A stretch of 34,707 nt of DNA from Paracoccaceae bacterium (GTDB lineage: Bacteria > Pseudomonadota > Alphaproteobacteria > Rhodobacterales > Rhodobacteraceae), in NCBI GenBank assembly GCA_009842205.1, contig VYFX01000060.1, positions 1 to 34,707 of the forward strand. Direction: 5' to 3'. Positions 8,578-19,300 of the stretch are shown here, piece after piece (within the stretch, counting starts at the first letter, position 1; each line of letters opens with the position of its first letter). A program made the position numbers and the translations under genes. Under the pieces are notes generated by a model. It was not told where the DNA came from, did not search any database, and was given only the letters and a program-made list of their open reading frames with translations.

Positions 8578-9371
8578 AACCAAGGAATCTAGTCCCCATC
8601 ATTTATATACTGTTCCTGTTGCTGCCGATTTATTGGCTGATGGCCATGAGCTTCAAGACAACCAACGAGATACTTGGTGGATTTTCCTTGTTTCCCCAGG
8701 ATTTCACACTCGACAATTACCGTACGATTTTCACGGAGCCGGTTTGGTATTGGGGTTATTTCAATTCCATTTTCTATGTCTCGCTCAATACAGTCATTTC
8801 TCTCGTTGCAGCCCTTCCGGCAGCCTATGCCTTCTCGCGTTACTCGTTTATAGGTGACAAGCACCTATTTTTCTGGCTCTTGACCAACAGGATGGCGCCC
8901 GCGGCAGTCTTTGCACTACCATTTTTTCAGCTTTACTCATCGGTCGGATTGTTTGATACTCATCTGGCTGTTGCTCTTGCCCACTGTCTATTCAACATCC
9001 CACTCGCCGTCTGGATTCTTGAGGGTTTCATGTCAAGTGTACCAAAGGAACTGGATGAAACTGCTTATGTTGATGGTTATTCCTTTCATCGGTTTTTCAT
9101 CACCGTATTCATACCTTCGATCAAGGCTGGTGTTGGTGTTGCGGCATTTTTCTGCTTCATGTTTTCCTGGGTCGAATTGCTGCTGGCCAAAACCTTGACA
9201 GCAGTTGATGCCAAACCAATTGCTGCTACCATGACACGTACAGCTTCATCGGCGGGTTACGAGTTGGGACTATTGGCTGCTGCCGGTGTACTGACCATCA
9301 TACCGGGAGCGATCGTGATCTATTTTGTCCGCAACTATATCGCCAAAGGCTTTGCCTTGGGACGGGTCTAA
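8574..9371 (+). CDS. glpQ: ABC transporter permease GlpQ-like
   Basis: 265-residue second permease, MalG-type, with six predicted transmembrane segments. The EAA loop reads ELDETAYVDGYSFHRFF around residue 160. The conserved C-terminal region GFALGRV closes the protein, as in the family. The start overlaps the glpP stop as ATGA, and the stop overlaps the next start as TAATG, so the four transport genes are translationally coupled. It is not the glycerophosphodiesterase that shares the symbol glpQ in enterobacteria. Confidence 0.9.
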   Translation: MKPRNLVPIIYILFLLLPIYWLMAMSFKTTNEILGGFSLFPQDFTLDNYRTIFTEPVWYWGYFNSIFYVSLNTVISLVAALPAAYAFSRYSFIGDKHLFFWLLTNRMAPAAVFALPFFQLYSSVGLFDTHLAVALAHCLFNIPLAVWILEGFMSSVPKELDETAYVDGYSFHRFFITVFIPSIKAGVGVAAFFCFMFSWVELLLAKTLTAVDAKPIAATMTRTASSAGYELGLLAAAGVLTIIPGAIVIYFVRNYIAKGFALGRV

Positions 9372-9775
9372 TGCGCTATCTTCTACTTTTAGGGATCATT
9401 TTACCTACTGCCGTTTTGGCACAGGGATGGGGAAATGTCAGTGCTCCAAAAGAAGAAGTTTTTACCTGGGCAGATTGGTGGTTTGAGCCATTGTTTTCAG
9501 GTTTCTGGATGGCATGGACACGAGCCACACTGTCTTTTTTCATTTTCATTTTCGGATTTATTGCGATTTTGGCAATCATTGAACTGTTGCGACCGGGCGG
9601 CGGAGAACGCTTGGGAATTATAAGACTGACCACAACTCGTGGAGACAGGCTTTTCATAGGCTTGCTGGGATCAGCATACATCTTTCTGGCTTGGATAGGT
9701 CTAGTGGGTACACTATTATGGGTACCACTTGGAATTACCATTGCCTGGCTGTTTTTCTGTTTCTGGAAAATCTAA
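9371..9775 (+). CDS. glpU: Small membrane protein of glycerol importer, GlpU-like (DUF2160)
   Basis: 134-residue protein with an N-terminal hydrophobic segment or signal peptide (residues 1-18, ending VLAQG) and about three further hydrophobic segments. WADWWFEP and WMAWTRATLSFF resemble the DUF2160 family found next to GlpPQ permeases. Its start overlaps the glpQ stop. The exact role is not established; the gene is a consistent accessory of this importer class and the best marker that the operon is of the GlpVSTPQU kind rather than a general sugar importer. Confidence 0.8.
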   Translation: MRYLLLLGIILPTAVLAQGWGNVSAPKEEVFTWADWWFEPLFSGFWMAWTRATLSFFIFIFGFIAILAIIELLRPGGGERLGIIRLTTTRGDRLFIGLLGSAYIFLAWIGLVGTLLWVPLGITIAWLFFCFWKI

Positions 9776-10314
9776 CTTTTATAGGTTTTGACAGAACTCG
9801 GTTAAATCCGGTAATGATCCATAAGATGAAGCACCTTGTCCCCTCCTCAACTAATACCAAAACCAACCCAAAGACATTCACGATTAATTGGTAAAATCAA
9901 AGTACCAATCTTGAAGGAACGACATTTTCATTTAGTGGCTTAAAATTACCCCAAATCCATATTGGGATAATTGATCAAATCCAAATAAGGGATTTGTATG
10001 ACAACTTTTTGAAGTTGATTGACTCCACCTCCATTGCTTTTCATTACCTTGGTCTGCAGGTTTTGTAATCGGTCTTTTTGAGCAACATTGTTGGGGAACA
10101 AGGTGGATATGGGAGTGAGACGACCTGAGGTTGTTTGTAACAAATTTCTGCTGGAAAATGATTCTAAATTTTATCCGGGATTGGATGATTGTGAGAAAGG
10201 GAAATTCCACTATTTTGGAAAAAAATAGACAGGAATTATTGCAAATGGGTATGATATTTGGCATTGCTGATAAAATCCATACCTGGATTCAAAGCAGGAA
10301 TATTGAGGAGATCC
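9776..10314. other. 539-base gap before the PKS gene with several dyads
   Basis: No convincing protein gene. Four inverted repeats lie close together: ATTGGTA/TACCAAT at 9887-9893 and 9903-9909; AATTACCCCAA/TTGGGATAATT at 9944-9954 and 9962-9972 (10 of 11 paired); CAAATCC/GGATTTG at 9976-9982 and 9990-9996; CAACTT/AAGTTG at 10002-10007 and 10012-10017. None has a clear T run on either strand. A 39-codon frame at 10109-10228 is the only small ORF with a purine-rich ribosome-like site just ahead of it. The PKS promoter is probably in this gap, but I could not locate a good -35/-10 pair. Confidence 0.5.
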
Positions 10315-13300
10315 ATGACAGAAAATCATTTGCAAGGACCCAAGGGCAAAAAACATTCTGAATTCCCAAAGGGTGAGCCGGTTGCCATAGTTGGCATGGC
10401 CTGTCGGTTCCCGGGAGCATCAAGTATTGCAGCCCTTTGGCAACTTCTGGAATCTGGTGGCAACACGATATCGGAAATAGTTCCGGGTATGGGTAATTGG
10501 CGTGTCGATGAGATTTTCTCGGGAAATTCCGAACTGGGGCAGGCCTGCCGTTTTTGTTCCTATGTCGATGAAATTGATATGTTCGATGCCGGATTCTTCC
10601 GGATTTCACCTGTCGAGGCCAACCTGCTTGACCCTCAACAACGGATGATGCTTGAAACAAGCTGGCAGGCCCTTGAGGATGCTGGAATAGACCCGGATCA
10701 ACTCAAGGGAAGTCGTACGGGTGTTTACACTGGAATAAGTAACGACGAATACAGAATGCTGGTGGTGGATTCCAACAAGCCTGCAGATGCAGCTTCCTGT
10801 CTTTATGCCCTCAGTGGCACCAACCTGAATGGTACAAGCGGTAGAGTATCTTTCGTTTTGGGTTTGATGGGGCCTGCGAAGGCTGTCGATGCCGCCTGTG
10901 CATCATCACTCGTCTCCGTACATGATGCCGTTTCTGACCTCCAACAAGGTAAGGCGGATTTGGCTATAGCCGGAGGAGTTCAAGCCATCCTGAATGGTCG
11001 TATTTTTGAACTTCGTGCCGATGCCATGATGTTATCAGTTGATGGTCAATGCAAGGCCTTTGATGAGTCTGCCAATGGTTATGTCCGTGGTGAGGGTTGT
11101 GGAGTTGTTGTACTCAAGAGGCTAAGTGAAGCCGAAAGGGATGGTAACCGAATCTGGGGAGTTATAAGGGGTTCAGCAGTTAATCATGGGGGTGCAAGCA
11201 GCGGGCTGACCGTACCCCATGAACCTGCTCTGGAACAGGTGATGCAAACAGCACTTTCACAAGCAGGTATCGAAGCTTCCGAAGTTGATTACCTTGAAGC
11301 CCATGGCACAGGAACCCTGGTTGGAGATCCGATTGAGATTAATGCAGTGGCTTCAGTCTACTGCAAGGGCCGAGATCCAGAACGTCCTCTTCTGGTCGGT
11401 TCAGTTAAGACCAACCTTGGCCACCTTGAGTCGGCTGCGGGTATCGCAGGACTCATGAAGGCCACACTTGTGATGCAAAGAGGTATTATACCCAAGCATT
11501 TGCATTTCAATAACCCAAATCCAAGCCTTGATTGGAAACGATTGCCTCTTAAGGTAACGTCTTCATTGATGGAATTACCACCTAAAGATGGCCGGCCGTG
11601 CATTGCCGGGGTCAATTCATTCGGAATTTCTGGAACGAATGCCCATATAATTGTCGAGGAATACCAAAAGTCGGACAATGAGCCCTATCCCAGGACAATG
11701 GCTGCTGGTTCGAAAAAAACAGTAACCGTTAACCTACCCGCTGCCATAAAGGATCATAAGGTTCCAAATGAAGGCTTAAGACTAAGAAATACCCGCTTAT
11801 TGCCCTTGTCGGGCAAATCAAAAAATGCACTTAGTGATCTTGCAGGAAGGTATCTTTCCTGGCTTGATGAACATAATGCGGATAGCATTTCCATGGAACC
11901 TCTTTTGTCCGATATGGCCTGGAGTGCAAGTATTGGAAGGTCTCATTTTGATCATCGTGAAGCCATTCTTTTCAACGATACCCAATCCTTGCGGGAACAA
12001 CTCAGAGCCCTTGCTGAGGGAGATGGAAACAGCTTAGGACAATTTCCTTCCAAGATTGCCTTTGTCTATACCGGCCAGGGAAGCCAATGGGCTGGCATGG
12101 GTAAAACTCTTTACGAAACCGAACCTGTAATGCGTTCGGTTCTTGATCGCTGTGAGAAAACATTCCTTGAATATAGGGGTGAATCGCTGCTTGAAGTCAT
12201 GTTCGGCAAAAAAGATGGCAAAAGAAAACTGGAAGACACGGCTTGGGAACAGCCAGCCCTCTATGCCTTGGAATGTGGATTGACAGCCCTTTGGGCCAGC
12301 TTGGGAGTCCGACCAGATGTGGTCTTGGGGCACAGTATTGGGGAATTGGCAGCGGCTCATACTGCAGGTGTTTACACTCTGGAAGAGGGCATGCGGTTTG
12401 CTGCCACCCGAGGGCTTCTCATGTCCCAAACCGAGGCTGGTGCCATGATTGCCGTTTTTGCAACGTTTGAACGGGTAACCTCAATTGTAAATAAGGCAAA
12501 TGCGGTATCTGCGGGTTTGGATCTTAGTGTTTCTGCAGATAACGGCAGCCATCGGGTGGTGAGTGGGACCATCGAAGACATTGAACAAATCACCAACATG
12601 TTTGCTGCTGAAAAAATCAGAACCCAGCGTTTGAATACCAAAAAAGCCTTTCATAGTGCTCTCTTGGAGCCGATCCTTGATGACATTGAAAGGGCCATTG
12701 ATGACATAGCCATTGCAAACCCCTCGCTTGATTTGATCAGTAATCTTACGGGGCAGTTGGTGGAAGAAGGAACGTTGCTGGATGGTTTCTATTGGAGAAG
12801 ACATGCCCGTGAGGCTGTTGCTTTTTCAAAAGGGATTGGATCGGCAGCCGATCTCGGAGTAGATGTGATCATCGAGGTTGGTCCGCGTCCTATACTTGGA
12901 AACATGGCTGTTGCGGCCTGGCCCGAGTCAGCCAAGGCACCGGTGGTGATTTCGAGTTTATTTCCTCCGGCAAAGGATTCATCATTGCCTTCAGGAGATG
13001 AAGCATTTTTGTCCGGTGTCGCCAAGGCTTATCAATCAGGATTGTCAGTTCAATTTGAAGGGCTTTATGCAGGGGAAGAGCGCCGTCTTATTTCCATCCC
13101 GGATTATCCATTTCAACGTGATCGCTACTGGCTAGAGGGATCCAGGGGCCGAAGGCACCGGGAAGGGCATCCAATGTTGGGAGAAAGGCGGAAATCCGCC
13201 AGTGGTGAGATAACCCATGAGATTGAAATGTTTTCTGCTGATCCTGATTGGATGAGCGATCACAGGGTGTTCGGAAGGGTAATTGCACCAGGTGCGTTAT

Positions 13301-16300
13301 ATGGGGCGATGGCAGTATCCGCCCAGCTTGCGGAAGGAAGGGAAACAGCTGTTGTTGATGATATGCAATTGCACAACGCAATGGTATTTCCCCGGGACGA
13401 CACTTCAAATGATCCCTTGGAAGAAGGACGACGAGTCCAGCTCGTCATTGATACCAAAAACGAGACGGAAACTCGCCAAGCCAGGATATTCAGCAAGGGA
13501 AATGAAGAAAACTGGGTTCTTCATGTGGAATATAACCTTACTTCGGGAACACCTGTTGTTGAAAGTGGTCAACCAATAAATCTTGAAAGCCTCAAAAACG
13601 AACTATCCTCCGTGGATGTCGCAGCCTATTATCAGGCCCGAATTGCCACGGGGATTGAACTTGGCCCTTCTTTTCAAACCTTGGGTCGTGTCTGGTCACG
13701 CCCAGGAGAAGCGCTTGGTGAGATATACCTACCTAATCAATCAGGTACGCAGGGTCTGGAACTACACCCATTGATGCTTGATGGATGTTTTCAGGTTGTA
13801 GCGGCAGCAAGAAATCCCGGCGGAGCCGAAGGGAAAATCACCTATCTACCCTTTGGTTGGGAAAGATTATGGTTGACCAGGCGAATGCCAGGGAAGGTTT
13901 TTTGCCATGTCATGATGAATGAAACAACCAGAGAATCTGAAAATGATTTGCCTCCCGAGGTCATAACTTGTCAATTAAGAATTTACGATGAATCAGGAAA
14001 TGAAATAGGTGGTATCGATGGTTATACGGTAAAGCGGGCAACACCAGGAGCATTGTTTTCGGCAGATGAAGGGGTTGATGACCTGCTTTACGAAATTGTC
14101 TGGCGTGAAGTTCCTCTCTCCCAGGGAATCACCCCAGCTGATTTTCTACCAGCTCCAAATGAAATTGCCGAGAATTCAGGTCTGCTTTCAGAGTATCTGG
14201 CCGAGGAGGGGGTTTCACGTGACGAAAGAAGTAACCTTCTGGGTGATTTGGAACTTTGGTCCCGATCGCGAGCATTGATGACCTTGGATAGGCTAGGGTG
14301 GGTGAGGGAAGTTGGCAAGAAAATAATTCCGGAGGAATTGCGCGAGCACCTTGGTATCAAAGAAGAGCATCAAAGATTGTTTCGCAGGATTTTGGAGATG
14401 TTGGCCAAATCGGGGATTCTGGAAGAAAAGGAAGATGAATTTGTTGTGAGGACTGGACCCGATGACAAACTACCTGGCAAATTGCCTGTCGATGTGGATG
14501 GTTTTGTTACCAAAATGGAGGAGCGATACCCCCACGGGGTAAATGAAATTGGGCTATTCAAGCGTTGTGGTGGTGCTCTTCATGAAGTGCTTCGTGGGGA
14601 AGCCGATCCTTTAACACTTTTGTTCAGCAGTGGTGATCCAACCCCCGGTGATCTTTATTTGAAGGCACCCATTGCCAAGGCAGCAAACAGGATAATGAAG
14701 GAAACAGTTCGAACTTTGGTTGCTGATTTACCGGAAGGTAAACGCCTGAGGATCATTGAAGTTGGAGCCGGAACCGGCTCGGCGACCGCTGCTATCCTTC
14801 CGGAATTGCCGGAAGGGCGTTTCGATTATATGTATACGGATATATCCGCAGGGTTCTTTTCCGAGGCTGAAGCCCGTTTTGGCGATGGTAACGGGGCAAT
14901 CAAATACGCTCCCCTCAATATTGAAAAAGACCCGATTGGTCAGGGCTTTGAAGCCAACTCCTACGATTTGCTGATCGCTTCCAACGTGTTGCATGCCACC
15001 ATGTATCTGGAAGAAACACTCGAATACTGCCTGAAACTACTGGCACCTTCTGGTCAATTGGTTGCCCTTGAAAACCTGACCGGACAAGGTTGGATGGACT
15101 TGACTTTCGGACAGTTGGATGGCTGGTGGAGATTTGCCGACCAGTATCGCCCCCATCATGCCTTAGCAGAGCCAAAGGTATGGCACCGTGTTCTCAAAGA
15201 CGTGGGATTTGCAGAAGCAGAAGTCATTGGAGTGGATGAATCCGACCCCGACGAGTTTCTTGACAAGGGTGTGATTATTGCCCAGGGACCTGCTGAAATC
15301 AAGGAAGAGCCGGGTATTTGGGTATTGGTAAGCGATGACAATGGTATAGCCGATCAACTTGCCAGGGATCTGTCTGCTCGTAACCAGTCTATTGTGTTGG
15401 CCGGGGATAATGGTTCAAATGGCCTGAAGCAGGAGGAATTTGATCAGAAGATAATTCCTGCCGTGGTGGATTTTGAAAATAGGGAATCCTGGTGCTCGAT
15501 GATCAAGGGCCTCCCAGAGGATATTCCCTTGCGTGGTGTGATTCATCCGTTGGCCCTTGTAGAGCAGGATGAGGAAGCAACTGTTGAAGAAATCAAGCGG
15601 GAGGCAAAGCGTATTGGTGCTAGCGCATTGGCCATGGTTCAGGGTCTGACAGATGCCGATGCCAAATTGGAAAATGGAGTTTGGTTTTTGACCAGAGGAG
15701 CTCAGGTTCTTGAAAGGGAACATGGTGGAAATCTGTTGGGTTCCATTTTGTGGGGTTTCGGTAAGGCTGTATCACTGGAAGCAGTGGATCTACAACCCAG
15801 AATGATTGATCTTGACCCGGCTTCTCAGGCACCATTGCCGGATTTGGTCAAGGAGTTCCTTTATCCCGATCAGGAAAATCACATTGCCTACCGATCAGGT
15901 CAACGACAGGTGGCACGTTTGGTTCGGGGTGAAGCGGGAATGGAGCGACTTTCCTTGCCTGATGAACCTGATTGGGTCCTTGCTCCGGATCCTAGTGGTA
16001 TCTTTGAGAAACCCTGCATCAAGCCCTTGTTGAGACGTACCCTTGAACCAAGGGAGGTCCGTATTTCCGTTGAAGCGACAGGATTGAATTTTTGGGATGT
16101 GTTTCGATCTCTCGGATTTATTGAAGAAGGGGATCTGGGTCGGGAAATGTGTGGTCATGTCATCGAGGTGGGTTCGGAAGTATCAACCATTGCGGTTGGA
16201 GATCATGTAACCGGCTTGGGATTTGGTGCCTTTGCCTTTGAAATGATAACCCGGGAGGAACTTGTAGCACTTGCCCCCGAAGGATTTACCGTTTCAGAAC

Positions 16301-19300
16301 TTGCAACCATTCCGAGTGCTTATGTCTCTGCTGCCCTATCCTATGAATTGTCCGGATTGAATTCAGGTGACCGGGTATTGATTCACGCTGGTGCTGGTGG
16401 GGTTGGATTGGCTGCCATCCAGATGGCCCAAGCCGCCGGAGCTGAAGTTTTTGCTACAGCCAGTGCACCGAAGCAGGACTACCTTCGCTCAGTTGGTGTC
16501 AAACACATATTTGACAGCCGTCAGACGACCTTTGGAAAAGAAATTCTGGAGGCCACCGATGGGCAGGGAGTTGATGTTGTTCTGAATAGCCTGACCGGAG
16601 AAGGTTATATTGACACCAGCCTATCGTGCCTGGCCCAAGGCGGTCGGTTTATAGAATTGGCTAGAAAGGATATCCTGAGTGAAGACGAAATGGCAGCTGT
16701 ACGACCCGATGTAAACTATGCCATTCTGGAATTGGATGTGTTGAAAAAAACCGATCCTGACTGGGTAGGCAGAGTTCTTGGGGATGTGATGTCCCAATTG
16801 GCTTCGGGAAAACTTAAGCCGATAATTCACAGCAGATGGCCCTTGGCCGAGGCTGGTGCGGCTTTGAGATTCATGAGGTCTGCACGACACATTGGAAAAA
16901 TTGTTTTGACTGCACCCCCGCTGGTTAGCGGCAACTTGCGGGAAGACCGAACATACCTTGTAACCGGTGGATTGGGTGGAATTGGATGTGAAGTAGCTGA
17001 TTGGCTGGGAGAAAAGGGTGCTGGAACGATCGTATTGAATGGCCGACGCCCTCCAGGTGAGGGAGTACAGGTATTAATCGACTCCTTGCGTCAAAAGGGC
17101 TTCAATGTGGTGGTGGAATTGGCCGATGTGTCTGATGAAGCCCAATTGGGCAAGATGCTCGAACGAATCGGAAATGAATTACCACCTTTGGGGGGAATCG
17201 TCCATAGTGTAGGTGTTTTGTCGGATGGAGCCTTGACGAATCAGAATTGGGACCGCTTCGAGACGGTTTTGTGGCCCAAGATTCTTGGGGCCTGGCATCT
17301 GCATCGGGCAACGCGGGATATCGACCTTGAATTTTTCATACTGTTTTCGAGCCGGGTTGGAGTTATGGGAAATCCCGGGCAATCAAACCATGCCGCTGCC
17401 AATGCCTATCTTGATCAACTTGCCAGACATAGGCGGGCCCTCGGGCTTCCGGGCCAGGCCATAGCCTGGGGTGCGTGGTCGGAAATTGGCGAAGCGGCAG
17501 AACAGTTCGACCGAATCGAACGCCAAAGGGCGGCACGTGGTGGACGCTGGTTTACGCCTCAACAGGGTATGAATGCCTTTGACCGTCTAGTCAGGGAAGA
17601 TAAAACCAATTCCGTGGTTATGGCCATGGACTGGTCTGTATTTGAAGATGTCATTGAACAACAACCTACCTTTCTAGAGGACCTCCTATCTTCTTCAACG
17701 GAATCCGAAGTGAGTTCTCCCTCCTTGTCCAAGGATATAATTTCTCGTATCAGAGAGACTCCGGTCGCTGAAAGGGAAAACCTGCTGGTGTCTTTCCTAC
17801 AGGAGGAATTGCAGGCCGTTTTAAGGCTACCCTCGACCCCTGAACCCACAGTTGGTTTTTTTGATCTTGGCATGGATTCCCTCATGGCCGTGGAATTGCG
17901 TAATCGATTGAATCGTGCATTTGGAGATGCTTACTCAGTTTCCAATACCCTTGTGTTTGATTACCCAGACATCACCGTTCTTGCTCGCCATTTTGTAGAG
18001 GAACTTGGAGAAATCCCTGAATCCGAGCCTGAATCCTTGCCTACTCCACAAACATTGGTGGTCCCGAGTGGGGATCAGATTGCCATTGTCGGAATGGCCT
18101 GTCGATTCCCGGGTTCTCCAGATATCAACACCTTTTGGAACAATCTTGAGGAGGGTTTCAATGCTGTAACCGATGGACGTCAAGATGATGCTTCCTGGAG
18201 TGGAGTACTGGGAGATCCTAAGGCGAGCGAAAGCATTTATCGCAAGGGTGGTTTCATCAATGGGCTTGACCAGTTTGATGCAGATTTTTTCGGGATTCTA
18301 CCCATTGAAGCAAGGACAATGGACCCCCGACAAAGACTCTTGCTTGAAACGAGTTGGCAGGCTTTGGAAGACGCAGGAGTGGCACCAAATCTGCTCAAGG
18401 GAAGTCGAACAGGTGTTTATGTTGGCTTGGGTGTTAGTGAGTATAGGGATGTGGTTTCCGCCAGTGGCAATGAGGGCAGTTTCCTGGGTACGGCACCTAG
18501 TGTTGCCATCGGTCGAGTTGCCTATACCCTGGGACTTATGGGACCAGCCATACCAGTTGACATGACCTGTTCCTCTTCACTGGTGGCAATTCATCAGGCC
18601 GCAGCAAGCCTAAGGGATGGAGAGGTGAATCTTGCCTTGGCAGGAGGTGTCCAGGCGGTCCTATCGCCAAGAATTACAACCTTCATGGCCGAATATGGTA
18701 TGTTGTCGAAGAACGGGCTGTGCAAAACCTTTGATTCCGAAGCCGATGGTTTTGTTCGTGGTGAAGGTTGCGGTGTGGTCGTTTTGAAACGCCTGAGGGA
18801 TGCTGAAGCGGATGGAGACCGGATCTGGGGTCTGATCAAAGGGACGGCAGTCAACCAAAATGGCGCAGGTGCCGGTCTAACGGTTCCCAATGGCAAAGCA
18901 CAGGAACAGGTGATCAACGAGGCAATCAGTCATGCTGGTATCCTACCTTCCGAAGTTGATTATCTGGAGGTTCATGCCACAGGGTCACAACTTGGAGATC
19001 CGATTGAAGTACAGGCAGTTGCAAAGACCTATGGACAGGATCGCTCAAAGGACTGCCCGCTTTTTCTGGGAACGGTAAAGACCAATATTGGTCATCTTGA
19101 ATCAGCCGCAGGCATAGCAGGATTGATCAAGGTTCTGCTGGCCATGAACCATGGGATTATCCCCAAGCATCTGCACTTCAACAACCCATCCCAAAATATC
19201 CTCTGGAACGATCTTCCGGTGGAAGTGACTTCAGAGCAGAGAGAATGGCCCGGAAGTTCTGACAGTCCTCCTCTGGCAGGAGTAAGTGCCTTTGCCATTT

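Noticed and set aside
10258-10314. In-frame TTG at 10258 as the PKS start, adding 19 residues
   Set aside because: The added residues have no KS homology, and ATG 10315 has a better ribosome site (GAGGAG).
9776-10314. tRNA, riboswitch or attachment-site signature in the gap before the PKS
   Set aside because: I found no cloverleaf, no recognised riboswitch core and no direct repeat matching the far side of the cassette; only simple dyads are present.
18541-19110. KS2 as an inactive chain-length-factor-like domain
   Set aside because: Its catalytic Cys (TCSSS) and both His residues are present, so it should be able to condense.
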